A stretch of 64,000 bases of DNA from Vibrio barjaei (GTDB taxonomy: Bacteria; Pseudomonadota; Gammaproteobacteria; Enterobacterales; Vibrionaceae): positions 62,001 through 126,000 of the forward strand of contig NZ_LQXO02000023.1 in the NCBI RefSeq assembly GCF_001639065.2. Reading direction: 5' to 3'. Positions 46,164 to 54,847 of the stretch are shown here, in pieces. How positions within the stretch are numbered: position 1 is the stretch's first letter; every line of letters starts with the position of its first letter. The translations under genes were made by a program, and so were the position numbers. A model generated the notes under the pieces. The model was not told the origin of the DNA. It was given only the letters and a program-made list of their open reading frames with translations, and searched no databases.

Positions 46164-47776
46164 CTGGTCAAGCGCTAATAGAGCAGTTTCATTTTCTTCG
46201 ACCGTTCGGGCTGCTGTTGTTGATCCCTTTACTTAGCATGGTTTATTTGCGTTGGCGTAACGAAGCAAAGAGAAGTGAATGGATGACGAGTTTGCCCATT
46301 CACCTGCGTGATGCATTGCTGGTGGGGAGGCCAAACTGGTTTAGCCAATTGCCTTTAAAGGGGCTGACGTTGGTGGGCGTTATCGCGATTATCATTGTTG
46401 CTGGCCCAAGTTGGTATCGACAAGCCTCTCCTTTTGCAGAAGATACAGCGCCACTGGTTGTTGTTTTGGATGTCTCTAGCTCAATGTCGCAGTCAGATGT
46501 TGCTCCAAGCCGACTGTTTATTGCAAAGCAGAAAGTACTCCAATTGCTCAAGTTGCACAATAAGGGGAAAGTATCTTTAGTCGTGTTTTCTGGAAGTGCT
46601 CATCTGGTTATGCCTCCGACGCAAGATCTAGCTCTATTCGAACCGCTCCTTAACGCGATTAAGCCTAATGTGGTACCAAGAGACGGAAAATTTGCTGAAT
46701 ACACCTTGTCACCAATCCACCAAGTGTTAAGTAAAGCAAAGTCATCGGGCACGGTATTATTAGTAACAGATGGGCTAAGTAACGAAGCGATAATTACCTA
46801 CCAAGATTACTTCTCTAGTCACAATCATCAATTATTGATTTGGGGAATCGGTCATAGCGATACCGATGTTGTTTTTCCTATAGAGGAGAGGAAGCTTGCG
46901 TCGTTAGCAAATCGCGTTGACGGTCAGTCGGTGATGTATTTGCTAAATAACGAGGATGTCGTTGAACTTGCTTCATTGATTGCGAAACACGCTCAGTTAT
47001 ATGGAGGTGAGAGTGAGCCATGGTATGACTCTGGCTATTACTTGCTTGTGCCACTGATGCTGCTGTATCTGTTGTGGTTCCGACGTGGGTGGTTAGTTCA
47101 ATGGGGGATGGTCATCGTAATGTTATTGGGCTCGGGATATAGCCCTACTACTTATGCTGATTCGATACATTGGATGGATATTTGGCTGACTAAGGATCAA
47201 CAAGGTCAGCGCTTGTTTGCTCAACAGGAATACGAGTTGGCGGCTAAGACTTTTGAGGAACCATATTGGAGAGCAACCGCTTATTATCTATCAGGCGACT
47301 ACATTAGTGCTCAACAGTACTACATGAGAGTCGATACTACGGCTTCACAGCTTGGCGCGGCAGCATCACTTGCACATCAACGGGAATATATGGCCGCTCG
47401 TCAGCTTTATCGTGACATATTGGATCGAGAGCCTGCAAATGTGACAGCGACTCAAAACCTAGAACTAATGGAGAGGATCATACAACACATAAATGAGTTT
47501 TCAGAAGGCCAATTAACCAGTGGTGAAATGGAAGCTAGCAAGGAGTTAGGAGATAAGCCACAAACTGCGGAAGGGGTGACTCAAGAAGTTGATCCTTCGT
47601 TGTTACAAGAGCAAAAACTCACAGCAGAAGACTTGCTTGCCGATTCTTCCGTTCACGATAAATGGATGAAACGCGTCAATAGTGACCTCAGCGTATTTCT
47701 TACTTATAAATTTCATCGACAGTTGGAGATGGGAGTTGCTACGCAACGTTACGTAGAGCAGAAGGGAAATCAATGA
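46160..47776 (+). CDS. von Willebrand A/TPR fusion membrane protein, BatB-BatC type
   Basis: 538 residues. The N-terminus has two membrane helices (about 15-30 and 66-82), then a vWA domain with the metal motif D104-V-S-S-S108. Further membrane segments lie at about 291-330. The C-terminal part (about 340-440) contains TPR-like helices (QQYYMRVDTTASQLGAAASLAHQREYMAARQLYRDILDREP shortened here) and ends in a Gln/Glu-rich tail. In Bacteroides the same functions are split as BatB and BatC. Overlap at both ends shows tight coupling with its neighbours. Confidence 0.88.
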   Translation: MTGQALIEQFHFLRPFGLLLLIPLLSMVYLRWRNEAKRSEWMTSLPIHLRDALLVGRPNWFSQLPLKGLTLVGVIAIIIVAGPSWYRQASPFAEDTAPLVVVLDVSSSMSQSDVAPSRLFIAKQKVLQLLKLHNKGKVSLVVFSGSAHLVMPPTQDLALFEPLLNAIKPNVVPRDGKFAEYTLSPIHQVLSKAKSSGTVLLVTDGLSNEAIITYQDYFSSHNHQLLIWGIGHSDTDVVFPIEERKLASLANRVDGQSVMYLLNNEDVVELASLIAKHAQLYGGESEPWYDSGYYLLVPLMLLYLLWFRRGWLVQWGMVIVMLLGSGYSPTTYADSIHWMDIWLTKDQQGQRLFAQQEYELAAKTFEEPYWRATAYYLSGDYISAQQYYMRVDTTASQLGAAASLAHQREYMAARQLYRDILDREPANVTATQNLELMERIIQHINEFSEGQLTSGEMEASKELGDKPQTAEGVTQEVDPSLLQEQKLTAEDLLADSSVHDKWMKRVNSDLSVFLTYKFHRQLEMGVATQRYVEQKGNQ

Positions 47777-49059
47777 GAGTTAGGTGGTCGTTTTTATCTT
47801 TTGTTGTACTGGTCTTAATAACGTGGAGTTGCCAGGCAACAACTATGAGTGAATTGCAACAAAAGGGACGAGTATTTATCAAGGCTTCGGTCACTCCAAC
47901 AGGCACCGTCTCCCTTCGTCAACAAACAACCATTACGATAGAGGTTGGCACGGATACGTGGTTTACCAAAGGAACTCGAGTACATCGTTTTGAAGTAGAA
48001 AATGCGCTGATTGCCAATCGAAGTCGGTTTGCGATTAATGGTACTCAGCGACGATATGGTAAAACTTACGCGATACAACAATGGGAAGTGACCCTTTACC
48101 CTTTAACAACGGGGAAGCTAGCCATTCCAAGTATTACTGTCGAATTGCAGGTGAAAGGGGACAATGGTAATCCTGATGTGGTCGGTTACCTTGTTACAAA
48201 TCCAGTAACTTTTGAGGTCAATAAGCCGTCAGCAATGATGGTGCCAGATAAGACTTGGTTAGTGAGTTCGAACCTATCTTTGCAACAGGAATGGTCATCA
48301 CCATCGTCCAAAGATCAGTTTGTCGTGGGAAGTGCGCTTCAGCGAGATGTAGAACTTCAGGTGCAAGGTAGCACCATAATGCTTCTGCCAGAGCGGTTAA
48401 GTGAGATACAAAGTACAACCGATTATCAGGTTTACTTTGAAGCCATCAACAAACAAGACCTTGCAAATCGAGGGGAATACGCTGCCGTGCTGCAGGAACA
48501 ATACACTTTTGTGTTCGACAGTGCTGGAAAGTTTACCTTACCTTCTATCGATGTATACCAATGGAACCCAAAAACACAGCAATTAGCGCGGCATGAACTA
48601 CCCGGTAAGAGCGTTTTTATCAAGCATACGTTTAGAAGTTACTTGAGTACTTATTGGATCGAGTTGTTCGTCCTAGTTATCACAATCTGCGTACTAGGGT
48701 TTGCCGGGAATGTGAGTTTTCGGCGTTATAAAATGGCTAAAGAAAGGGGGCGGTTACCATTGCTGTGGTCTTTCCTTCTAGCTCTTCGAACCAAGGATAA
48801 TGTCCGGCTAGAGAATGTCGTTTACCTTAAGATTATGACACTAGGGTGTAGTGAGCTGACGCAAATATCGTCAGATGTTAATTTCGTAAGAATAATCAAT
48901 AAGATAAATCAGAGCCGCTACATCATGAACGTAAGCCAACAAGCCCCATTGTCCAAGTTTGATTGGTTGACCATTTGGTACAGAATTGAGCGCGCGCCTA
49001 AGGCAAAGCTTCCTCTTATTGGACGTTCATCTAGCAAACGTATCTACCAACCGGATTAA
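47773..49059 (+). CDS. BatD-like membrane protein
   Basis: 428 residues. Signal peptide (cleavage near CQATTMS), a periplasmic beta-rich region of BatD type (FIKASVTPTGTVSLRQQTTITIEV, then WEVTLYPLTTGKLAIPSITVEL) and a transmembrane helix at about 292-311 with a short cytoplasmic tail. BatD proteins accompany vWA pairs in aerotolerance modules. It is the last gene of the long operon. An inverted repeat GGAACTGT/ACAGTTCC (49072-49106) follows the stop and may be its terminator. Confidence 0.82.
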   Translation: MRVRWSFLSFVVLVLITWSCQATTMSELQQKGRVFIKASVTPTGTVSLRQQTTITIEVGTDTWFTKGTRVHRFEVENALIANRSRFAINGTQRRYGKTYAIQQWEVTLYPLTTGKLAIPSITVELQVKGDNGNPDVVGYLVTNPVTFEVNKPSAMMVPDKTWLVSSNLSLQQEWSSPSSKDQFVVGSALQRDVELQVQGSTIMLLPERLSEIQSTTDYQVYFEAINKQDLANRGEYAAVLQEQYTFVFDSAGKFTLPSIDVYQWNPKTQQLARHELPGKSVFIKHTFRSYLSTYWIELFVLVITICVLGFAGNVSFRRYKMAKERGRLPLLWSFLLALRTKDNVRLENVVYLKIMTLGCSELTQISSDVNFVRIINKINQSRYIMNVSQQAPLSKFDWLTIWYRIERAPKAKLPLIGRSSSKRIYQPD

Positions 49060-49071
49060 TATGACTTTCAC

Positions 49072-49106
49072 GGAACTGTAAAAACCTCATAAGCAGGAAC
49101 AGTTCC
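49072..49106 (+). terminator. Inverted repeat after the MoxR-Bat operon
   Basis: GGAACTGT at 49072-49079 pairs with ACAGTTCC at 49099-49106 across a 19-base loop. There is no strong T-run, so it is only a possible terminator. Confidence 0.35.
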
Positions 49107-49156
49107 AATAGTGTCGACTCTAAACACGAATATCTGTCGACATTAAGGAAAATGAA

Positions 49157-50080
49157 ATGAAAAACCGTTGGATAGGAGCTCTATTACTCGCAGGCTTAGT
49201 CTCTAAAAACCTACATGCCTCTATGCCTAAAGCCATTAACCTCGGTATCTTAGGAGGGGAAAACGCCGAAGCACAAATCGGCAATAACCAATGTGTTGTA
49301 GAGTTTATGCAGGAGGAGTTGGGCGTCAAAACCAACATACGAAACTCGAGTGACTATAACTCAGTGATTCAAGGCTTACTGGGGAAGAAAATCGACTTAG
49401 TGATTAACATGTCGCCGAAGGCATTTGCTGAGGTATATCTCAATGATCCTGAAGCCATCGATATCATTGGTTTGATTGCAGACAACACAGATAACTCAAG
49501 AGGCTATCACTCGGTGGTCATCGTTAAGGCTGATAGCCCTTATCAAAATATTGATGATTTACGCGGCCACTCGTTTGCTTTTGCAGATCCTAACTCAACA
49601 TCAGGATACCTGATTCCCAACAACCAATTAGAACGTCAAGTTGGTGGAACTATGGATAACCGCTTTAATGGCTTTTTTGAGTCACTGAGTTTTTCTGGAG
49701 GTCACGAACAGAACATTGTCGGAGTTATCAACGGTCAATTTGATGCAGCGGTCTCCGCTTCGAGCATGGTCGGTGACAGAGCGAGTGGTTATTCAGCTGG
49801 TGCGCTTCATCGATACGCCAAGCACGATCCTGAAGTGATGGACAAGATTCGTATTATTTGGCAATCACCACTGATTGCCAATGGCTCTACTATCGTGAGT
49901 AATGATTTAGACCCAAAATTTAAAGCCAAGCTTGTTGATGCAGTAAAAAAACTAGATAAAGAAGACAATGCATGCTTCTCGAAAGCAGCTGGTGGCTTAA
50001 GACATCTTGCCGACACCAGCATTGAAGAGTACCAGTCCGTTATTGATCTTGTTTACGCGACCAAATTTGTGCAGCGATAA
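49157..50080 (+). CDS. PhnD-type phosphate/phosphonate-like periplasmic binding protein (orphan)
   Basis: 307 residues. A signal peptide ends near LHASMP. The mature protein has the PhnD fold, e.g. SDYNSVIQGLLGKKIDLVINMSPKAF, DNIDDLRGHSFAFADPNSTSGYLIP-like loop and GQFDAAVSASSMV. Homologues bind phosphonates, phosphite or other oxyanions for ABC import, but no ATPase or permease gene is adjacent. It might feed a transporter elsewhere or act as a sensor. AAGGAAA precedes the ATG, and two TGTCGAC words (49112, 49135) lie upstream. Convergent with the C45-type hydrolase gene. Confidence 0.85.
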   Translation: MKNRWIGALLLAGLVSKNLHASMPKAINLGILGGENAEAQIGNNQCVVEFMQEELGVKTNIRNSSDYNSVIQGLLGKKIDLVINMSPKAFAEVYLNDPEAIDIIGLIADNTDNSRGYHSVVIVKADSPYQNIDDLRGHSFAFADPNSTSGYLIPNNQLERQVGGTMDNRFNGFFESLSFSGGHEQNIVGVINGQFDAAVSASSMVGDRASGYSAGALHRYAKHDPEVMDKIRIIWQSPLIANGSTIVSNDLDPKFKAKLVDAVKKLDKEDNACFSKAAGGLRHLADTSIEEYQSVIDLVYATKFVQR

Positions 50081-50125
50081 AACCTGCTAATAAGCAGACC
50101 TGTTGAACGCTTAACACAGCGATAT

Positions 50126-50153
50126 CTAGGCTCATTCGATGAGCCTAGTTCTT
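50126..50153. terminator. Hairpin between convergent genes
   Basis: CTAGGCTCAT at 50126-50135 pairs with ATGAGCCTAG at 50139-50148, loop TCG, then TTCTTTC on the plus strand and GATATC on the other. Confidence 0.7.
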
Positions 50154-50161
50154 TCAGTTAG

Positions 50162-51355
50162 CTACTTTTCTAGACACACTTTCTGAAAGTCATTCCATTC
50201 ACCCACCCCCGGAGCCACTTCTAAGCAGCCTTCTTTAGTGTCCATAACTGCGGTTAGCGTAGAGATAAAATCCGACCCATATGCTGCATGTTGAGCGATA
50301 GGTTTGGTATTAAGCACGTACTTTGCTGCGTCTACATTTCCCTCAGGGCTATTATCGATAAACTGTTGAGCAAACTCTGCGCGCCATTCAGTGTAGGCAG
50401 TAGCGATGGTGCGTTTTCTGCTTTTGTCACCTAACCCTACTGATTCAGCAAAAGACTGCATCACGCCCGGACGTTCGGAATGGTTCGCATGACCGATACC
50501 TGCTGGACGTTTTATGACGTAATTATCGCCTTCTAGCATTTCTATACCAATGGTATCGCCATTTGCATCTGCAAAATTAAAATGAGATGCAACAACCGTT
50601 CGGTGTTTCTCTAGAATTTTCTCTGCTTCTTCCACGCTTTTGGCATGCCGAGCTAAGTAGTTTTGAAGAGCGCCAAGTTCGATTGCACTATTAGATTGAA
50701 GACCTACACCTTTTGAGTCAGTACCCTGAAAGTTAATCACCACACCAATGTCTTTGCCAAGCGTTTGGCCAGAGCCATAGAAACCGGACGCCATGACTTG
50801 AACATAATCGTCAGCTTGAAGAACCCAATAGTTGCCGCCAGATAAAGAAGGGGTATCGTTGACTTGCCCAACCACCCCAGTACCTGCAAAACTTATGGTT
50901 GTACAGCCACTTAATGATGATTGGGCTGCAGACGCTAACGCGGCGTCAAGTTGAGACAATGTGAACATCCTTTCTACAGAAATACCTCCTACTTCCGCCA
51001 ATGCTTCTACTACTTCAAAGTACTCGGGATTGAGTTTTCTCGAGTTCTCCAATACTTTCATGGAGTCTTTTTCGAATTCGACAACATCAATTCCCGCCAG
51101 TTTGTAAACATACTCTGCCTCTTTAATGCCTCGTCTCACCTCATCACCAATTTGGCTTTCAAAAACCGTGACATAGTTTTTGGAGTCAAGACCTCGAATA
51201 TCCACAATCGGCAAGCTTTTCTGTTGTACAAATGTCTCTGGAGCGTAATAGGGCTGGTTAACATTCAAACCTTGCGCAGGCTCGAGAGATATTGCGTTTG
51301 CACCACTAGACAGCGTTAGTGCAGCGATGATTAAAGCTTGATGAGTAGTTTGCAT
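50162..51355 (-). CDS. Exported C45-type N-terminal-nucleophile hydrolase (acyltransferase/penicillin-acylase-like)
   Basis: 397 residues. A signal peptide ends near SGANAIS. The C45/NTN-hydrolase fold is suggested by the nucleophile segment SGCTTISFAGT with Cys151, VLQADDYVQVMA and the late FNFADANGDTIGIEML, GIGHANHSERPG. If processed as in the family, Cys151 would become the N-terminal catalytic residue. Relatives cleave amide bonds such as acyl-amino acids, penicillins or bile-salt-like amides. GAGGGCACC precedes the ATG. It is divergent from the XRE-type regulator gene at 51487, which may control it. Substrate unknown. Confidence 0.8.
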   Translation of the reverse strand: MQTTHQALIIAALTLSSGANAISLEPAQGLNVNQPYYAPETFVQQKSLPIVDIRGLDSKNYVTVFESQIGDEVRRGIKEAEYVYKLAGIDVVEFEKDSMKVLENSRKLNPEYFEVVEALAEVGGISVERMFTLSQLDAALASAAQSSLSGCTTISFAGTGVVGQVNDTPSLSGGNYWVLQADDYVQVMASGFYGSGQTLGKDIGVVINFQGTDSKGVGLQSNSAIELGALQNYLARHAKSVEEAEKILEKHRTVVASHFNFADANGDTIGIEMLEGDNYVIKRPAGIGHANHSERPGVMQSFAESVGLGDKSRKRTIATAYTEWRAEFAQQFIDNSPEGNVDAAKYVLNTKPIAQHAAYGSDFISTLTAVMDTKEGCLEVAPGVGEWNDFQKVCLEK

Positions 51356-51431
51356 AAAGGTGCCCTCAGTTAAAATATAAGGTTTGATAACTAGTGTTGT
51401 GTGTAACCTGGTATAAACTTATCATTTGATA

Positions 51432-51448
51432 TATCCGTTATTCGGATA
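51432..51448. promoter_or_regulatory. Small dyad TATCCG/CGGATA in the divergent region
   Basis: TATCCG at 51432-51437 and CGGATA at 51443-51448 are inverted around TTATT, between the C45-type gene and the HTH gene. A possible operator. Confidence 0.35.
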
Positions 51449-51463
51449 GGATGGGTATGTAAA

Positions 51464-51479
51464 TTCCACATAATGGACA
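51464..51479 (+). repeat. TTCCAYATAATGGACA repeat, copy 1
   Basis: TTCCACATAATGGACA ends 7 bases before the HTH gene's start codon and includes a -10-like CATAAT. A 15/16 identical copy lies at 51966-51981. Confidence 0.55.
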
Positions 51480-51486
51480 AATCGAA

Positions 51487-51897
51487 ATGGCAGAGATTGA
51501 AACAGAAGGTTTTGAGTTTTTTGGGGTCGAGGAACAGGTGTTCCGAAAAATGGTTGTAGAGAGAATAGAAGCATTGATGGTTCAGACCCAGCTTTCCAAG
51601 AACTCACTGGCAAAAAAAGCCGGAATTGGTCGCTCTGCGCTTTATGAGAAAATGGATAGAGAAGGAAAGAGCCATTTTACTATTCTAGATTTTTTCCGTA
51701 TTGCGAAAGCACTCGATGTTAGTCTTCTTCAGCTATTCCCCATGACCAGCTTAGAGCGACTTCATGGCGGGCAATTACCGTTATCTGCCAGCACGTTGAA
51801 GTTTCTGGATCTTATGCTGGCAGCTCCGAAAGAAGATGTTGAGTACTTATCAGAATTCTACCGTACATTGAAAAAACGAGACGCGCAGAAAGCATAG
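51487..51897 (+). CDS. Small HTH (XRE/lambda-repressor-like) DNA-binding protein
   Basis: 136 residues. The DNA-binding domain is around 25-80 (MVQTQLSKNSLAKKAGIGRSALYEKMDREGKSHFTILDFF), a lambda-repressor-like fold. The C-terminal part has LAAPKEDVEYLSEFYRTLKKRD. No ligand domain. It is divergent from a C45-type hydrolase and upstream of two small genes. A repeat shared by its own start region and the 52051 gene could be its operator. Ribosome site is weak. Confidence 0.78.
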   Translation: MAEIETEGFEFFGVEEQVFRKMVVERIEALMVQTQLSKNSLAKKAGIGRSALYEKMDREGKSHFTILDFFRIAKALDVSLLQLFPMTSLERLHGGQLPLSASTLKFLDLMLAAPKEDVEYLSEFYRTLKKRDAQKA

Positions 51898-51965
51898 CAA
51901 TTACTTGTTCATCAGGTCGTAAGTAGAAACGTCTTTCCATATTCCAGACAAAGTGGGGCTATGCT

Positions 51966-51981
51966 TTCCATATAATGGACA
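51966..51981 (+). repeat. TTCCAYATAATGGACA repeat, copy 2
   Basis: TTCCATATAATGGACA contains a perfect TATAAT box and lies 70 bases before the gene at 52051. It differs at one base from copy 1. Confidence 0.55.
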
Positions 51982-52050
51982 TTGTCTTTGATACGATTTT
52001 TGTCGTTGGCACAGTTGGTGTGCCTGCCGAAATGTTATCGGAGATCTTGT

Positions 52051-52416
52051 ATGAAAACCTTATTTAGAACTGTCCCACTGTTTTTATTCTTGCTGTTACC
52101 GTTAACCGCAAGTCACGCTGCTTCATCTCCCGAGCCTACTGCTCGTGAGTCCCAAACCGAACAATACGCTATGGTGATCGCATCCGGAAAACTCTTAAGT
52201 CTGACGAAATGGAAAGTTGAAGTCGACTTTGGGCAAGAACTGGAGATTAGCGTTAGGAACAAAGACCTATTACGCGACGAAAATGGCAAAACCATTGCGT
52301 TTAACTCGCCAATGGATGCTCTAAATTACATGAATAGTCAGGGGTGGGTGCTTGTTTCTACAGCCACGACGGAGAGCAAGTTTACCGCTGTAATGAAGCG
52401 TGCAGCGCATCAGTAA
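52051..52416 (+). CDS. Small exported protein of unknown function
   Basis: 121 residues from the ATG at 52051 (GGAG 7 bases upstream); the open frame starts earlier but without a ribosome site. A signal peptide ends near SHAASS. The mature part is a small mixed alpha/beta domain (QYAMVIASGKLLSLTKWKVEVDFGQELEISV, LNYMNSQGWVLVSTATTESKFTAVMKR). No family recognised. It follows the HTH gene and precedes another unrecognised gene by 17 bases, likely one operon. Confidence 0.72.
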   Translation: MKTLFRTVPLFLFLLLPLTASHAASSPEPTARESQTEQYAMVIASGKLLSLTKWKVEVDFGQELEISVRNKDLLRDENGKTIAFNSPMDALNYMNSQGWVLVSTATTESKFTAVMKRAAHQ

Positions 52417-52433
52417 GTAGGTAGGTTGTGCGT

Positions 52434-53000
52434 ATGATGAGCAAAGTAATAAACGTTTCGATGACTGACGTAGATAAGCAGGCTGAGCTGTGGCGGAATA
52501 GAACTGTAGCACCTCGACCCAAGGTTCCTGCTTTGTGTGTGAATTCCGCGTTAACGTATGTTCGAAACCTATTTCTTCAAGAGTCGACTCTGCAAGAGCC
52601 GAGCCACGGCTGCGGTTGGTTAGATGATCTTCTAAGCGAATGTTCTCGATATAGCGCTCTGCAATACAGTGAAATCTTAGTCGTCAGCAGTTTGGTAATA
52701 AAGCACCGTTTGGAATTTGAAGGCAATGGATTATCAATTAAACCAGCATTATACGGTGAGGCGCTTGATGTTGAACCTATGTGGGGAGAGGGGGGAGATA
52801 AGCGCCAAACGCTCATTCATATCTTGTATTTGCTTAGTAATATGGTGAAACGAACAGGCACGCCAAGTAGTTCGCTTATTACTAGTGCTTTCGTTAGTGC
52901 TATAGAGTGCTTCGATGCGATTGGATTAGAGTGCAGGTCATGTTACTTAATCAAGACATCTAGTGGGATGCTGCAAATAAAAACGGCCACCTTGTCTTAG
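52434..53000 (+). CDS. Unrecognised soluble protein, 188 aa
   Basis: 188 residues from the ATG at 52434, with GTAGG 8 bases upstream; an ATG one codon later is equally possible. No signal peptide. Internal sequence YVRNLFLQESTLQEPSHGCGWLDDLLSECSRYSALQYSEILVVS suggests an alpha-helical protein; several Cys residues occur near the C-terminus (ECFDAIGLECRSC). No family assigned. Its stop codon lies in the loop of a long hairpin, so the transcript probably ends there. Confidence 0.65.
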   Translation: MMSKVINVSMTDVDKQAELWRNRTVAPRPKVPALCVNSALTYVRNLFLQESTLQEPSHGCGWLDDLLSECSRYSALQYSEILVVSSLVIKHRLEFEGNGLSIKPALYGEALDVEPMWGEGGDKRQTLIHILYLLSNMVKRTGTPSSSLITSAFVSAIECFDAIGLECRSCYLIKTSSGMLQIKTATLS

Positions 53001-53017
53001 ACAAGTTGACCGTTTAA
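52981..53017. terminator. Long hairpin ending both convergent transcripts
   Basis: AAACGG...CTTGTC at 52981-52996 pairs with GACAAG...CCGTTT at 53000-53015. The stop codon of the upstream gene is in the loop, and AAATTAAACGG on the minus strand suits the convergent DeoR-type gene. Confidence 0.7.
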
Positions 53018-53039
53018 TTTTCAGCTGCGCAAACGTAGA

Positions 53040-53798
53040 TTAATCGCAAATCTCAATTGTTGTATCGCCTTTATTCACAATAGCCTCTAATTCTTTAGTC
53101 AGAGGCGCATCAGTGAATAAGCAACTTGCATCACTAATTGGACCTAATTCAATGGACCCCTTTGGGATAAACTTAGTTGAATCCAAAGCGACCAACACAT
53201 GTCGAGCCGATTTCATTACTGTTTGAGTAATCAGAGTTTCGCTTAAGTCATATTCCAATAAGGTACCATCAACATCGATAGATGCTGCACTGGTAATAAG
53301 GAAATCAAAACGGAAGTTGGAAATAAAGTCCAATGCTTCAGTCCCGACAATACCACCGTTAAATGCCTTGACCTTGCCACTTGGTATCAGAACATCAAAT
53401 GTCTTGTTACCGTGTAACACATTCGCAACACGTAAGCTGTTAGTAATAATCTGCAAGTTACTCTTGTTAAGCAGATGACTCGCAATAACTTCAGCGGTCG
53501 TACCAATAGTGATGAATACCGTTGAATTATCAGGAATCATCTCCGCAATACGTTTAGCAATAGCGTTTTTCTGTTCGGTCTCTGACACCTTACGGACTTC
53601 GTAATCTAGGTTCGTTTTGGTAGCAGGAGAACTTGCTCCACCATGGTGACGTATTACAAGGCGCTCTTCACTGAGTTTCTTAATATCACGACGAATCGTT
53701 TGAGTCGAAACGTCGAGCATTTCTGCGAGTTCTTCGACGGTGTAGTAACCTTTGTCGTTAACGAACTGTAATAATTTATCTTGTCTTGGATTAGTCAC
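53040..53798 (-). CDS. csqR: DeoR family regulator, CsqR/YihW type
   Basis: 252 residues. The DeoR helix-turn-helix lies at about 15-60 (YTVEELAEMLDVSTQTIRRDIKKLSEERLVIRHHGGA). The sugar-phosphate sensor domain (about 75-235) has IFITIGTT-like FITIGTTAEVIASHLL and FDFLITSAASIDVDGTLLEYD. Overall it aligns by eye with E. coli YihW (CsqR), the regulator of sulfoquinovose genes. It is followed in the same strand by the kinase YihV, and divergent to the reductase-mutarotase-isomerase operon. It probably senses a sulfosugar phosphate or sulfoquinovose. Confidence 0.9.
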   Translation of the reverse strand: MTNPRQDKLLQFVNDKGYYTVEELAEMLDVSTQTIRRDIKKLSEERLVIRHHGGASSPATKTNLDYEVRKVSETEQKNAIAKRIAEMIPDNSTVFITIGTTAEVIASHLLNKSNLQIITNSLRVANVLHGNKTFDVLIPSGKVKAFNGGIVGTEALDFISNFRFDFLITSAASIDVDGTLLEYDLSETLITQTVMKSARHVLVALDSTKFIPKGSIELGPISDASCLFTDAPLTKELEAIVNKGDTTIEICD

Positions 53799-53825
53799 GA
53801 TAACCCTTCTTTTTTATTATTAGTT

Positions 53826-54707
53826 TTATATAGTGTCATCCACTTCTTTTCGGGTTGGAATACCTTCGCGGCCTCCAAGTTTCTTACATTTCAGCGCAGC
53901 TACGGTATTGGAAAAGATAATGGATTGACGCGTTTCCATACGCTCTGCAACAGCGACAGCAAGTGCTCCGTGGAAGACATCGCCTGCACCTGTGGTGTCA
54001 ACAACATCTACTTTCAGACCTACTTGATGTGCGAGTTCGCCATTTTCAAGCCAATAACATCCTTTTGAACCGACTGTAACATAAACTCGTCCAGTTGTCT
54101 TTTTTTGAGCGATTTTGAGACCTTCAACAGGATCGCTTGTTCCAGTGAATTTTTCGAGACCTGGCTCACTAAAAGCGACGTGATCTGCTAATTCTATAAG
54201 TTCATCAATGGGTTCGGGAGTTATGTCTGCATCTAAAACCGAGGGAATACCCAGTTCTCTTGCTTGCTGTAGTGCATATTTTGCGCCATCTATCCAACGA
54301 ACATCTGTAAGAATTGTGGAATATGTCGAAAAATCAACATTTTTAAGAGGGGTAGCATCGCGCAGCAGAGACTTGTCTTGATAGTTGACTATCATTCGTT
54401 CGCCTTCTTCATCGACGATGACGGCTGAAAATGCAGAGGATGCACCTTCGATTTTCACCATCTTGTCTACGCCAACACCATAGCTGGCCAATTCGGTCAA
54501 CATGGTATCAGCAACGCTGTCACAACCAACACGACCTATGAAGTCAACGTCATGGCCTAACTTAGCCACTGCGACCGAAGCTGTAGCGGCTGGTCCACCA
54601 CCAACTTCAAAGTAATCGTGTGCAACATATTTGCCGCCCTGAGTCGGGAGTTGGGAAACCAATTGCACTCGGTCTAATACTGTAATACCAACACAAGCTA
54701 TCGCCAT
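53826..54707 (-). CDS. yihV: 6-Deoxy-6-sulfofructose kinase YihV (PfkB family)
   Basis: 293 residues. The start ACVGITVLDRVQLVSQLPTQGGKYVAHDYFEVGGGPAATASVA and the segment ILTDVRWIDGAKYAL closely match E. coli YihV as I know it. The PfkB catalytic motif DTTGAGDVFHGALAVA is near 245-260, with Asp as base. It phosphorylates sulfofructose at C1 using ATP, step two of the sulfo-EMP pathway. It is 27 bases from csqR on the same strand; transcription starts in the shared region with the divergent yihU operon. Confidence 0.93.
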   Translation of the reverse strand: MAIACVGITVLDRVQLVSQLPTQGGKYVAHDYFEVGGGPAATASVAVAKLGHDVDFIGRVGCDSVADTMLTELASYGVGVDKMVKIEGASSAFSAVIVDEEGERMIVNYQDKSLLRDATPLKNVDFSTYSTILTDVRWIDGAKYALQQARELGIPSVLDADITPEPIDELIELADHVAFSEPGLEKFTGTSDPVEGLKIAQKKTTGRVYVTVGSKGCYWLENGELAHQVGLKVDVVDTTGAGDVFHGALAVAVAERMETRQSIIFSNTVAALKCKKLGGREGIPTRKEVDDTI

Positions 54708-54847
54708 TTTATATCTCTTATCGTTTCAAACATCATTGGAAAAAAAGCGGTGAAACTATCGTTAGCTTTAAGGAAAAATCTCCGTCGAAAACCATCGAGT
54801 GCTTTCACAACTCATGGGCTCATTATAAGGACTAAATAGATTTGCGA

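Noticed and set aside
50951..51319. 122-residue plus-strand open frame
   Set aside because: Opposite the C45-type hydrolase gene, with no supporting motif.
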